The notes under the pieces are model-generated. The model did no database searches and had not been told where the DNA came from. It was given only the letters and a program-made list of their open reading frames with translations. The position numbers and the translations under genes are program-made. Source: Pseudomonas sp. (GTDB lineage: Bacteria; Pseudomonadota; Gammaproteobacteria; Pseudomonadales; Pseudomonadaceae). From it: a stretch of DNA of 41,039 bases. The stretch's first letter is position 1; each line of letters starts with the position of its first letter. The stretch is taken from NCBI GenBank assembly GCA_030603065.1, contig JAUVYN010000024.1, forward strand, positions 1 through 41,039, read 5' to 3'. Shown here one piece after another: positions 1-7,943 of the stretch.

Positions 1-1
1 C

Positions 2-211
2 CAGATTCTCGAGGGCAACGAATCGATCATCGGCCTTATGGTCGAAAGTCACATCGGCTGGGGCAATCAGTCCATTCCGAAGAACCTTTGCGATCTGAAG
101 TATGGCGTATCGATCACCGATGCCTGTATTGACTGGGAGACCACGGTGCAGAGTGTGCGCGCAATGCACACCAAGCTTCACGATATACTGCCGAAGCGCC
201 AGCGCGGCTGA
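2..211 (+). CDS. aroF: 3-deoxy-7-phosphoheptulonate (DAHP) synthase, C-terminal fragment
   Basis: This is the last 69 codons of a DAHP synthase, cut by the left window edge. The enzyme condenses phosphoenolpyruvate and erythrose 4-phosphate, the first step of the shikimate pathway, in the cytoplasm. The visible part reads in one frame to a TGA and carries the family's C-terminal signatures: a GLMVESH segment, GNQS, and YGVSITDACIDWE, which is closer to the E. coli AroF form (KYGVSVTDAC) than to AroG, as far as I recall those sequences. Feedback specificity (Tyr, Phe or Trp) cannot be read from this fragment. The gene ends about 50 bases before a strong bidirectional terminator shared with the convergent acetyltransferase gene. 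Confidence 0.88.
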   Translation, partial: QILEGNESIIGLMVESHIGWGNQSIPKNLCDLKYGVSITDACIDWETTVQSVRAMHTKLHDILPKRQRG

Positions 212-261
212 CCGCAGTCAGGGTAGGTACAGCTGCGCCTGTATTAGCCAGGGCAGAAACG

Positions 262-287
262 AAAAACCCGCTTTTCAGCGGGTTTTT
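262..287. terminator. Bidirectional rho-independent terminator
   Basis: Arms AAAAACCCGCT (262-272) and AGCGGGTTTTT (277-287) are perfectly complementary around the loop TTTC. There is a T run on each strand, so the element can stop both the DAHP synthase transcript (plus) and the GNAT transcript (minus, whose stop is at 298). Confidence 0.9.
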
Positions 288-297
288 TCATGCTCGC

Positions 298-588
298 CTA
301 TCGCGCGGATTCTCGTGCCTTCTTCTGCTCCTCTCGCTCCATGTAGCGTTCCACGTAGGAACAGGAAGGAATGACCGTGTAGCCCCGTATGCGGGCAAAC
401 TGAAGGGCGTGCTCGGTAAGTTTGGCTGCCAGCCCCTGCCCTCTGAGCATGTCGGGAACAAATGTCCGGTAGATGTCCATTGTCTGCTTGCCAAGATCCA
501 TATAGGCCAGATACGCCCGTGCGCCCTTCTCGACGAGGTAAAATTGTTTGCTGTCCGGGTCGTGCACTATACGGGTGGTTGAACTCAT
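298..588 (-). CDS. Small GNAT-family N-acetyltransferase (YjdJ-like)
   Basis: This encodes a 96-aa cytoplasmic protein. The pattern FVPDMLRGQGLAAKLTEHAL followed by GYTVIPSCSYVE matches the short single-domain GCN5-related acetyltransferases (PF14542 type), where (R/Q)GQG(L/I)A binds the acetyl-CoA pyrophosphate and PxCxY closes the fold. The substrate of this subfamily is unknown. The ATG at 588 is preceded on the minus strand by an AGGAG about 8 bases away, so I prefer it to an upstream ATG in the same frame at 747, which would run into the gntP gene and adds residues unlike any acetyltransferase. It lies about 98 bases downstream of the permease gene in the same direction and could be co-transcribed with it. 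Confidence 0.82.
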   Translation of the reverse strand: MSSTTRIVHDPDSKQFYLVEKGARAYLAYMDLGKQTMDIYRTFVPDMLRGQGLAAKLTEHALQFARIRGYTVIPSCSYVERYMEREEQKKARESAR

Positions 589-686
589 TATTATTGACTC
601 CTGGCAGATCATTTTTAGCAACCGCGAACACCAGTTGACCGCGCAGGACCGGAAAGATTCCGGCCCGGCAGTCTGCCGTCCCCCGT

Positions 687-2087
687 CTAGATCGGGGGCG
701 TCACCCCGATTCCCAACGCCATGAGCAATGCGATGGAAGCCAGGCACGCGATCACCGGGATCGCCACGGTTACGACGAACATGTCCTTATAGGCTTCCTT
801 GTGTGTCAATCCCATGATCATGAAGGTGGCGATGACCGCGCCGCAATGCGGCAGCGAATCGAGACCACCCGAGGCGATCGCAGCAATACGGTGCAGTATC
901 TCCGGCTGCACTCCCATCTCCAGATAATGCGGCGCCAGCGACTGCATGAAGATCTGCAGGCCACCCGAAGACGAACCGACGATCGCTGAAACCACGCTGG
1001 CCGAAGCGAAGATCGACAACAGCGGCGGCAAGTCTGCATTCAACATCCAGCTGGCGAACTGGCCGAAGCCTGCGGTCTGGGTCACCACTCCGCCGAAGCC
1101 GATCACCGCCGCAGTATTGATCAACGGCATGATCGAGTCTTCCGCGCCCTGGCCGAAGACCTGACCTATCTTGCGGCGCATGCTTGGGAATAGCACAACG
1201 CAGGTCAGAGAGCCAATGATTAGTGCCATGCTCGGCCAGATGATCGGTTGGCTCTGAGCGAAACGCAGCGTATCACCGACCATGCCTTCGGCCTGACCCA
1301 GCCCGCCGATACCGATTAGCAGCCGCGGCAGCATGATCACGCCCAGCACCACGATCATCGGAATCATCGCCATGTACCAGGGCGGCGCGTCGGACGGATC
1401 ACCAACCAGCTGTTCCATGCGGCGGTCCTGGGCGTTCTCGACGAAACCTTCGCCATTGGCACGGGCGATGCGCCAGCCCCGCTCGACGTACCACATACCC
1501 AGCCCAGCCATGATCAGTGCGGCGAAGATGCCGATCCAGCCGCCGGCGAACAGGTCGGTGCCCAGGGAACTGGCTGAAATGACGTTATGAATGGAGGGCG
1601 TGCCGGGCAGCGCAGTCATGGTAAAGGTGCCCGCACCGACAGAAGTGGCCGCAGCCCACAGCCTCTTGGGCAGATTTGCCTCCCGCATCAGGGTGATACC
1701 GAGCGGATACATGGTGAATACCACCACGAACACCACCACACCACCGTAGGTGAGCAGTGCGCAGACAATCATGCCCACCAGAAGCGTCTGCTTGACACCG
1801 AGGCTTCTGGTGATCGCCAGTGCGATGCTCTTGGCTGCCTGGCTGGTAGCCATGGCCTTGCCGAAGATCGCGCCGCAGAGGAAAAGCAGAAAGAAACGTC
1901 CAGCGAAGGTGAAGGCACCGAGCTGGCCGGCTGGGTAATGTTCGAGGAGCGTACGAGGGATCAGCAGTCCATTGGTGACGGCCACCACCAGCGAGCAAAC
2001 GAGGGAGGCGATGAATATGTTCACGCCTCGCAGGGCCATGTAGATTAGAAGTGCCAGCCCGGCCAGCAAACCCAGGTTGCCTAGCAT
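687..2087 (-). CDS. GntP-family permease
   Basis: This encodes a 466-aa inner-membrane protein with about 12 hydrophobic segments over its whole length. The overall pattern matches the GntP/gluconate-H+ symporter superfamily: an N-terminal pair of helices, a TYGGVVVFVVVFTMYPLG segment, TMTALPGTPSIHNV, and a C-terminal SASGGL-like IVGSSSGGLQIF followed by IASGGLDSLPHCGAVI. These are the conserved substrate-path loops in that family. Likely substrates are small organic acids such as gluconate or a hydroxy acid, but the sequence does not say which, and no catabolic gene sits next to it. An AAGGA about 10 bases upstream supports the start. A short GC-rich dyad spans its stop codon at 684-697. Confidence 0.85.
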   Translation of the reverse strand: MLGNLGLLAGLALLIYMALRGVNIFIASLVCSLVVAVTNGLLIPRTLLEHYPAGQLGAFTFAGRFFLLFLCGAIFGKAMATSQAAKSIALAITRSLGVKQTLLVGMIVCALLTYGGVVVFVVVFTMYPLGITLMREANLPKRLWAAATSVGAGTFTMTALPGTPSIHNVISASSLGTDLFAGGWIGIFAALIMAGLGMWYVERGWRIARANGEGFVENAQDRRMEQLVGDPSDAPPWYMAMIPMIVVLGVIMLPRLLIGIGGLGQAEGMVGDTLRFAQSQPIIWPSMALIIGSLTCVVLFPSMRRKIGQVFGQGAEDSIMPLINTAAVIGFGGVVTQTAGFGQFASWMLNADLPPLLSIFASASVVSAIVGSSSGGLQIFMQSLAPHYLEMGVQPEILHRIAAIASGGLDSLPHCGAVIATFMIMGLTHKEAYKDMFVVTVAIPVIACLASIALLMALGIGVTPPI

Positions 2088-2125
2088 AGTTGCGCGTTCC
2101 TTATTGTAAGTTGATTGCCGGACCT

Positions 2126-2154
2126 AACATAACCGCAGCTTATTATCATTACAA
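2126..2154 (-). promoter_or_regulatory. Candidate sigma-70 promoter of the GntP permease
   Basis: Read on the minus strand there is TTGTAA (2154-2149), 17 bases, then TATGTT (2131-2126). Each box matches the consensus at four of six positions with ideal spacing, about 40 bases before the permease start codon. This is pattern matching only. Confidence 0.4.
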
Positions 2155-2247
2155 ATCCACAGCCGCGGCATTCACGAGACTGTCATGGACTCATAAGCCG
2201 GGCCAGACATTTAGATGACGCTGATCAATAGCGTTGGCTAAAACAGA

Positions 2248-2256
2248 TGCTAGAAT
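2248..2256 (+). promoter_or_regulatory. Extended -10 promoter candidate of oprI
   Basis: TGCTAGAAT is an extended -10 motif (TGn followed by a five-of-six match to TATAAT). No good -35 box is seen at 16-18 bases upstream, as is normal for extended -10 promoters. It lies about 50 bases before the oprI start, giving a short leader that ends in GGAG. OprI is usually among the most abundant mRNAs of Pseudomonas, so a strong promoter is expected here. Confidence 0.45.
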
Positions 2257-2306
2257 TGCTGCAGAATTGATGGACCCAACCTGAAACGTGACACAGGAGA
2301 ATACCA

Positions 2307-2564
2307 ATGAAAGCAGCTGTTTCACTGACCGCCGTCGCGCTGACCGCACTGCTCGCCACCGGGTGTGCAAACACACGCCAGCATGACGAAACAGTCAGCC
2401 GCCTCACTGCCAGCGAAAGCGCTGTCGCTGCGGCTCAAGCGCGGGCTGACGAAGCCTATCGCAAGGCCGAGGAAGCTCTGGCTGCCGCTCAGCGGGCACA
2501 ACAGTCCGCTGACGAAGCCAACGAGCGTGCCGTACGTATGCTCGAGCGTGCCAGCCGCAAGTGA
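2307..2564 (+). CDS. oprI: Major outer-membrane murein lipoprotein OprI (Lpp family)
   Basis: This encodes an 85-aa lipoprotein. The signal peptide ends in the lipobox L-A-T-G-C with the lipidated cysteine at residue 20. The mature part is an alanine-rich coiled coil ([20 protein letters not shown] and onwards) ending in RASRK, where the C-terminal lysine is the residue joined to peptidoglycan meso-diaminopimelate in this family. The segment [10 protein letters not shown] and the end [13 protein letters not shown] closely match what I recall of P. aeruginosa OprI. It anchors the outer membrane to the cell wall as a trimer. GGAG about 9 bases upstream is the ribosome-binding site. The convergent neighbour is an L,D-transpeptidase, the enzyme class that makes this bond. 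Confidence 0.96.
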   Translation: MKAAVSLTAVALTALLATGCANTRQHDETVSRLTASESAVAAAQARADEAYRKAEEALAAAQRAQQSADEANERAVRMLERASRK

Positions 2565-2570
2565 GCAAGA

Positions 2571-2598
2571 TGCGGTAGCGGCGCCAGCCGCTACCGCA
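2571..2598. terminator. Perfect 12-bp hairpin between convergent oprI and L,D-transpeptidase
   Basis: Arms TGCGGTAGCGGC (2571-2582) and GCCGCTACCGCA (2587-2598) pair perfectly around GCCA. Neither side has a T run, so it is not a textbook intrinsic terminator, but position and stability suggest 3'-end formation or protection for the oprI mRNA. The second arm contains the stop codon of the transpeptidase gene. Confidence 0.6.
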
Positions 2599-3514
2599 GT
2601 CTCGTCCCGATAACTCGGGGAATTCCCTCTTCGGCGTGCGCCATCTCGCCGATCACTCTCCAGTCCAGACGAAAGCCTGCTACCAGATCACGCTTCTCTT
2701 CCAACAGCGATTGCACGGCAGCCTGTCTGTCGACGGAAGACGGAAAACCATGCTCGTCCAGCGGTGTATGCACCTCAAGCCAGAGCTGGTCCTCATGAAC
2801 CCCGAGCTTGAAGGGCTGGTTGACTATCCGTACCTGAGTGCCGACGGGAACCAGCGGGAACAGGCGGGTGATGTCCTCGTTTCGCAGGCGGAAACAGCCG
2901 GAACTTACGCGCATCCCGATCCCGTAATTCTTGTTGGTCCCGTGAATGACATAGGCGCCCAGCGCGAGGTTCATCTTGTAAGGTCCCATGGGATTGTCAG
3001 GCCCGGGGGGAACCACCGCAGGGAGAATTTCCCCGTTACGCGCATATTCCTCTCGGATCGACTGTGGCGGATACCAGGACGGATTGGCTTCCTTGCGGGC
3101 GACTCGCGTGACGCCAATCGGAGAAGACCAGCCCTCACGGCCGATGCCCACCGGATAGGTGATCACCCGCCCGCCTTCCGGCGGAAAGAAATACAGTCGA
3201 TATTCGGGAAGGTTGACCACAATACCTTCACGGGGGGCGTCGGGCAGGATGTGCTTGCCCGGCAGGGTAATCTCAACACCTTCGCCCGGTAGCCAGGGGT
3301 CTATTCCCGGATTGGCAGCTTCCATTTCCCGTTGACCGAACCCATAGATTTCGCCCAGATCAGCGAAGGTATCCTGGAACTGTGCCTCGATCTGATGAAT
3401 ACGGCCAATTACCTGCTGATCCGGCGCCAGGCGGTGTTCCGTCGCCTGGGCAATTGGCGCTGCCAGCAGCGTCGCCAGCAGCGTGTGTCTTACAAAGCTT
3501 CCGAACCTGCCCAT
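2591..3514 (-). CDS. Periplasmic L,D-transpeptidase (ErfK/YbiS/YcfS/YnhG type)
   Basis: This encodes about 307 aa starting MGRFGSF, with a Sec signal peptide ending near AQA, then a LysM-like segment (FADLGEIYGF ... MEAANPGIDPWLPGEG) and a YkuD catalytic domain. The active-site block HGTN followed by SSGCFRLRNED contains the nucleophile Cys207 and His191. Enzymes of this type join the C-terminal lysine of the murein lipoprotein to diaminopimelate, or form 3-3 crosslinks. Proximity to oprI favours the first role (inference). An ATG 33 bases upstream (3547) would add 11 charged residues before the signal peptide and has a poor ribosome site; I prefer 3514, although neither site is strong. The gene follows tesA in the same direction. 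Confidence 0.92.
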   Translation of the reverse strand: MGRFGSFVRHTLLATLLAAPIAQATEHRLAPDQQVIGRIHQIEAQFQDTFADLGEIYGFGQREMEAANPGIDPWLPGEGVEITLPGKHILPDAPREGIVVNLPEYRLYFFPPEGGRVITYPVGIGREGWSSPIGVTRVARKEANPSWYPPQSIREEYARNGEILPAVVPPGPDNPMGPYKMNLALGAYVIHGTNKNYGIGMRVSSGCFRLRNEDITRLFPLVPVGTQVRIVNQPFKLGVHEDQLWLEVHTPLDEHGFPSSVDRQAAVQSLLEEKRDLVAGFRLDWRVIGEMAHAEEGIPRVIGTRLR

Positions 3515-3598
3515 GATGGGTTCCCGAACTCGTTTATCTACGAGCATTCTCGCAGATAGCGCGGGGCAGACGGAAGCCGCCGGGGCGGAACCACCGTC

Positions 3599-4252
3599 TC
3601 AGCGCGCCGCACTCGTTGGCCGGGCCGGCGCCTGATCCTGCAACCATTGTTCGATCAGCGGCCAGGCGTTTTCCAGCAGGATCGGCTGCGCCTCTGCCGT
3701 CGGGTGGATGCGATCCGACTGCATCAATGCCGGCACGTCTCCGACGCCCTCGAGCAGGAAAGGCAGCAGTGGAATGGACCATTGCTCGGCAACATTGACG
3801 AAGGCCTGATTGAAAGCCTCGGTGTAGCGCAAGCCGTAATTCGGAGGAATCATCATGCCCAGCAGCATCGCGTCGGCACCCGCTTCGGTCGAAAGCTCCA
3901 CCTTCCTCGAAAGATTCTGTTGCATATTGCTCGGAGGCATTCCGCGCAGTCCGTCATTGCCGCCCAGTTCGATCACCACCAGAGCTGGTTCATGCTGCTC
4001 CAGCAGGCGCGGAAGCCGGGCCAGCCCACCCGCCGTGGTATCACCGCTTACCGATGCATTGATGACGGTATGCGGGTAGCCGTGCTCCCGGATGCGCTCC
4101 TGCAGCAGGTAAACCCAGCCCTGTTCGATTTCCAGACCGAAAGCGGCGCTGATACTATCCCCCACCACCAGGATGTTCTGTGCGTTCGCCGGCAGGGCGA
4201 GCAGGAACACCACACAGGGCGCGAGTAACTTCTTCAGCAGATTCATAGGCAT
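3599..4252 (-). CDS. tesA: Acyl-CoA thioesterase I / lysophospholipase / protease I, periplasmic
   Basis: This encodes 217 aa of the SGNH (GDSL) hydrolase family. A signal peptide (MPMNLLKKLLAPCVVFLLAL ... ANA) is followed by block I GDSIS with nucleophile Ser33, block II SVSGDTT, block III GGND and block V DRIHP with the catalytic Asp and His. TesA hydrolyses acyl-CoA, lysophospholipids and some esters in the periplasm. The frame is open for 73 codons further upstream, but that stretch overlaps the divergent ABC gene antisense and precedes the signal peptide, so it is rejected. An alternative ATG lies two codons downstream (4246). The divergent tesA-ybbA arrangement is also known from E. coli. 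Only six bases separate the two start codons. Confidence 0.93.
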   Translation of the reverse strand: MPMNLLKKLLAPCVVFLLALPANAQNILVVGDSISAAFGLEIEQGWVYLLQERIREHGYPHTVINASVSGDTTAGGLARLPRLLEQHEPALVVIELGGNDGLRGMPPSNMQQNLSRKVELSTEAGADAMLLGMMIPPNYGLRYTEAFNQAFVNVAEQWSIPLLPFLLEGVGDVPALMQSDRIHPTAEAQPILLENAWPLIEQWLQDQAPARPTSAAR

Positions 4253-4258
4253 AACACC

Positions 4259-4939
4259 ATGTCGGAAAGCGTGATAGTTGCGAGTCACCTTAGCAAAGTT
4301 GTCCAGACCTCGGAAGCTGAGCTGACCATCCTCGACGACGTCAGCCTGCGCATCGCGCGGGGTGCCAGCGTCGCCATTGTCGGCGCGTCCGGCTCGGGGA
4401 AATCGACCCTGCTGAGCCTGCTCGCCGGTCTCGATCTGCCGAGCAGCGGTGAAATTGAGCTCGCCGGCCAACGTCTTTCAACGCTGGACGAAGATCAGCG
4501 TGCCGCGCTGCGCGCCGAACACGTCGGCTTCGTATTCCAGTCCTTCCAGCTGCTGGGCAGTCTGACAGCGCTGGAGAACGTAATGCTCCCGCTGGAACTG
4601 CATGGCCGAAGCGATGCTCGCGAACGCGCCGCGGCCCTACTCGAGCGCGTGGGTCTGGCCCAGCGGGTCACCCATTACCCCCGTCAGTTGTCCGGAGGCG
4701 AGCAGCAGCGGGTCGCCATCGCGCGGGCATTCGCCAGCGACCCCGCCATTCTGTTCGCCGACGAGCCCACCGGTAATCTTGACGCTGCCACCGGACAGCG
4801 CATCACCGACCTGCTGTTCGAACTCAATCGAGAGCAGGGCGCAACGCTGGTAATGGTCACCCATGACAGCCGCCTGGCGGACCGCTGTGGCGCAGCCTTG
4901 CACCTCGAGGCCGGGCGGCTGCTGGAGCAGCAGGCATGA
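4259..4939 (+). CDS. ybbA: ABC transporter ATP-binding protein (YbbA/LolD-like)
   Basis: This encodes 226 aa of the MacB/LolD/YbbA class of ATPases. Walker A GASGSGKST lies near residue 40, the Q-loop in FVFQSFQLL, the signature LSGGEQQRVAIARAFA, Walker B ILFADEPTGNLD and the H-loop VTHD near residue 200. It should drive the adjacent large FtsX-type permease YbbP. The substrate is unknown: related systems extract lipoproteins or act as mechanotransmitters instead of classic importers. The stop codon overlaps the ybbP start (ATGA), indicating translational coupling. No Shine-Dalgarno is evident before the ATG, which lies six bases from the divergent tesA start. Confidence 0.9.
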   Translation: MSESVIVASHLSKVVQTSEAELTILDDVSLRIARGASVAIVGASGSGKSTLLSLLAGLDLPSSGEIELAGQRLSTLDEDQRAALRAEHVGFVFQSFQLLGSLTALENVMLPLELHGRSDARERAAALLERVGLAQRVTHYPRQLSGGEQQRVAIARAFASDPAILFADEPTGNLDAATGQRITDLLFELNREQGATLVMVTHDSRLADRCGAALHLEAGRLLEQQA

Positions 4940-7443
4940 ACGGCCGCGCCGACCTGGGACTCTCGACCCGCCTGCTGGTCCGGGAATGGAGGGCCGGTGA
5001 GCTACGGGTCCTGGTTCTTGCGTTGATCATCGCCGTACTGGTCAGCACAGCCATAAGCTTCTTCACCGATCGCCTGCAGCGCGGCATGGTCAGCCGCGCC
5101 GCAGAGTTTCTCGGTGCGGACATGGTCGTGTCCGGCCGTGCGCCCCTGCCCTCGGACTACTTGCAGGAGGCATCGAGGCTGGGTCTGGAGCACGCCGAGC
5201 TGGTCGAGTTTTCCAGTGTGGTCGCAAGTGATTCGGACATGCTTCTGGCCAGCATCAAAGCGCTCTCGCCGGGCTATCCATTACGCGGGGAAGTCCGCAC
5301 GGCACCTGAACTCTTCGCTGCCGAACAGCGCGCAACCGGCATCCCGAGCCCCGGGGAAGTTTGGGTAGAGGGGCGTCTGCTGGGCGTTCTGGAACTCGAG
5401 CCGGGCGACCAGCTCGAGATCGGCATGACCAGCCTGCGGGTCGGCGCGGTACTTACCCACGAGCCGGATCGTGCCGGCGACTTCTATGCCCTCAATCCTA
5501 GGGTGCTGATGAATCTCGAGGATCTGCAGGCCGCGGGCGTGATACAGCCGGGCAGCCGCGTTCGCTATCGCCTGCTGCTGGCCGGCGACGAAGGCGCGCT
5601 CAGTACCTTTCGACAGTGGCTGGAACCCAGGCTGGAAGAGAATCAGCGTCTTACCAGCGTGGCCGATGACAATCGCCAGATCGGCAATGCCCTTGATCGG
5701 GCCAGCCAGTTCCTTGGTATCGCAAGCATAGCGGCAGTCGTACTAGCCGGCGTCGCGGTCGCACTGTCAGCCAGCCGCTTCGCCAGCCGTCACTTCGATA
5801 CCAGCGCCCTGCTCCGCTGCCTTGGCGCCAGCCAGGCGCGGGTGATGCGAATCTTCAGTCTGCAGCTCGCGCTGCTGGGGATCGTTGCCACCCTGATCGG
5901 CCTGGCCCTCGGCTGGCTGATGCAGTGGGGGCTGATGCTGCTACTGGCAGAGCTTCTGCCGCCGGATCTGCCAGGGGTGGGCCTGAAGCCGTTGCTGGTC
6001 GGAACCGCAACAGGGCTGGTCGGTCTCGCGGGCTTTGCCCTGCCGCCGCTGCTGCGCCTGGGTAGAGTCGCTCCACTACGGGTATTGCGCCGAGATCTGG
6101 CGCCGTTGCCGAGCAGCGGCTGGCTGATCTACGGTTTGGCGCTCGGCGCCCTGGGCCTGTTGATGTGGCAGTTCACCGGCAACCTGGGCATCACGCTGGC
6201 GGTCATTCTCGGCGGCACCCTCGCGGTGCTGCTGCTGGGCACCGTCGCCTGGGCACTTCTGCGCCTGGCCAGTGACCGGCTGCGCCACGCTGGACTGGCC
6301 TGGCGCCTTGGCACCGGTCAGCTCCTGAAGAAGCCGGCCAGCGCAGCTGGTCAGGTACTGTCCTTCGGGCTGATCATAATGTCCATGGTTGTGATCCTGA
6401 TCCTGCGTACCGAGCTTCTCGATACCTGGCAGGGCCAGCTGCCGGACGATGCTCCCAACCATTTCGCCCTGAACATTCTCCCCAGCGAAGAGGAGGCATT
6501 TCTCGCCAAGTTGGCGGAAATCGGTGCCACCGCGGCTCCTCTGTACCCGGTCGCACCCGGCCGGCTGACCGAGATAAACGGGCAGCCAGTGCGCGATCTG
6601 GTCAGCAAGGATTCACAGGCCGACCGGGCCATCAACCGGGACCTGAGCCTGACCTGGTCCGCCACGCTCGCCGCGGACAATCGCCTGAGCGAAGGGCGCT
6701 GGTGGGACGACCTGCCACCGAGCGATGAGCCACGGGTGTCGATCGAAGCAGGATTGGCGAACAATCTCGGGGTGGGGCTGGACGATACCCTGACCTTCGT
6801 CATCGCCGGCACCACCCTGCATGCGCGGGTAGCCAGCGTTCGGCAGGTCGAATGGGACAATTTCACGCCCAATTTCTTCATGGTTTTCGAGCCGGGCACG
6901 CTGGAAGATGTCCCTACCACACTGCTCACCAGTTTCAGCCTGCCCTCGGACCGCCGTGCCGAGCTGCGCGAATTGTCCAGGGCCTTCCCGGCCATGACCC
7001 TGCTAGAGGTCGAAGCAATTCTCGAGCAGATTCGCGAAATCCTCGCCCAGGTCACGCTCGCGGTGGAATATGTGCTGCTTTTTGTCCTATTGGCAGGCTT
7101 CACCGTGCTGTTTGCCTCATTGCAGTCGACACTGGACGAGCGGCTCTATGAAGGTGCCCTGCTGCGCACCCTGGGTGCTCGTCGCAGCCTGCTGCGTCAG
7201 GCCAACCGACTGGAATTTGCCCTGCTCGGGGCGTTGGCCGGCCTGTTGGCCATCGCCGCAGCGGAGCTGATCACCTGGCTGCTCTACCGCATGACGCTGG
7301 AGCTGCCCTGGAGTCCGCACTATGCGCTCTGGATACTGGTGCCGTTGGCTGGCGCCCTGCTGATCGGCCTGGCTGGGGCACTGGGTACGCGCAAGGTGGT
7401 GAATGAAAGCCCGATGCGCCTGATCAAGGACGGAGGCGCATGA
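4936..7443 (+). CDS. ybbP: ABC transporter permease, FtsX/MacB type (YbbP)
   Basis: This encodes an 835-aa inner-membrane protein. One transmembrane helix lies near residues 25-45, then a large periplasmic domain, an FtsX core of three helices around 255-375 (FLGIASIAAVVLAGVAVALSA and onwards), a pair of helices around 395-440, a second periplasmic domain (about 485-690), and a final FtsX core around 705-825 with LLRTLGARRSLL, the cytoplasmic coupling segment. This duplicated layout is typical of E. coli YbbP. It partners with YbbA. The gene starts in the ATGA overlap with ybbA and ends in an ATGA overlap with greB, so the three form one operon. The substrate is unknown; an envelope-lipid or lipoprotein role is only an inference from relatives. 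Confidence 0.9.
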   Translation: MNGRADLGLSTRLLVREWRAGELRVLVLALIIAVLVSTAISFFTDRLQRGMVSRAAEFLGADMVVSGRAPLPSDYLQEASRLGLEHAELVEFSSVVASDSDMLLASIKALSPGYPLRGEVRTAPELFAAEQRATGIPSPGEVWVEGRLLGVLELEPGDQLEIGMTSLRVGAVLTHEPDRAGDFYALNPRVLMNLEDLQAAGVIQPGSRVRYRLLLAGDEGALSTFRQWLEPRLEENQRLTSVADDNRQIGNALDRASQFLGIASIAAVVLAGVAVALSASRFASRHFDTSALLRCLGASQARVMRIFSLQLALLGIVATLIGLALGWLMQWGLMLLLAELLPPDLPGVGLKPLLVGTATGLVGLAGFALPPLLRLGRVAPLRVLRRDLAPLPSSGWLIYGLALGALGLLMWQFTGNLGITLAVILGGTLAVLLLGTVAWALLRLASDRLRHAGLAWRLGTGQLLKKPASAAGQVLSFGLIIMSMVVILILRTELLDTWQGQLPDDAPNHFALNILPSEEEAFLAKLAEIGATAAPLYPVAPGRLTEINGQPVRDLVSKDSQADRAINRDLSLTWSATLAADNRLSEGRWWDDLPPSDEPRVSIEAGLANNLGVGLDDTLTFVIAGTTLHARVASVRQVEWDNFTPNFFMVFEPGTLEDVPTTLLTSFSLPSDRRAELRELSRAFPAMTLLEVEAILEQIREILAQVTLAVEYVLLFVLLAGFTVLFASLQSTLDERLYEGALLRTLGARRSLLRQANRLEFALLGALAGLLAIAAAELITWLLYRMTLELPWSPHYALWILVPLAGALLIGLAGALGTRKVVNESPMRLIKDGGA

Positions 7444-7943
7444 GCCGTTACCGTCCTCCGCGCAGCGCCGGCACGCCGTTGATCACCCCTGAGGGAGCCC
7501 GGCGCCTGCGCGACGAGCTTCATGAACTCTGGCACGTGCGAAGGCCAGCAGTCACCCAGGCGGTCAGTGAGGCCGCGGCGCTGGGAGACCGCTCGGAAAA
7601 CGCCGAGTACATTTACGGCAAGAAGATGCTGCGCGAGATCGACAGCCGAGTGCGCTTCCTGCGCAAGCGGCTGGAAGCACTCAAGGTGGTCGACCAGCCG
7701 CCGGCAAATCGGCAAAAGGTATATTTTTCCGCCGAAGTCAGCCTGGAAGATGAAGACGGCCAATGCATGACGGTACGCGTGGTCGGCCCGGATGAAATCG
7801 ACCCGAAGCGGCGTTACATCAGCATCGACAGTCCCATGGCTCGGGCTCTGCTGGGCAAGGAACTCGACGACGAAGTGGTGGTGCGCTCCCCCGCGGGCGA
7901 GCGCAGCTACTGGATAACCGCGATCGACTATCCGGCCTCCTGA
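7440..7943 (+). CDS. greB: Transcription elongation factor GreB
   Basis: This encodes 167 aa. The N-terminal coiled-coil (about residues 15-80) carries the acidic tip in ALGDRSENAEYIYGKK, where D and E residues position the second Mg2+ in the RNA polymerase secondary channel for transcript cleavage. The C-terminal FKBP-like domain contains VVGPDEIDPKRRYISIDSPM and ALLGKELDDEVVV. The INGKKM/IYGKKMLREIDSRVRFL pattern separates GreB from GreA. It rescues backtracked RNA polymerase. It begins in an ATGA overlap with ybbP. Its stop codon TGA (7941-7943) directly touches the stop codon of the convergent yqjG. Confidence 0.94.
   Translation: MSRYRPPRSAGTPLITPEGARRLRDELHELWHVRRPAVTQAVSEAAALGDRSENAEYIYGKKMLREIDSRVRFLRKRLEALKVVDQPPANRQKVYFSAEVSLEDEDGQCMTVRVVGPDEIDPKRRYISIDSPMARALLGKELDDEVVVRSPAGERSYWITAIDYPAS

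Noticed and set aside
2591-3547. Longer start of the L,D-transpeptidase at 3547
   Set aside because: The additional 11 residues precede a complete signal peptide and the ribosome site there is poor. The evidence between the two starts is modest, so it is kept only as an alternative.
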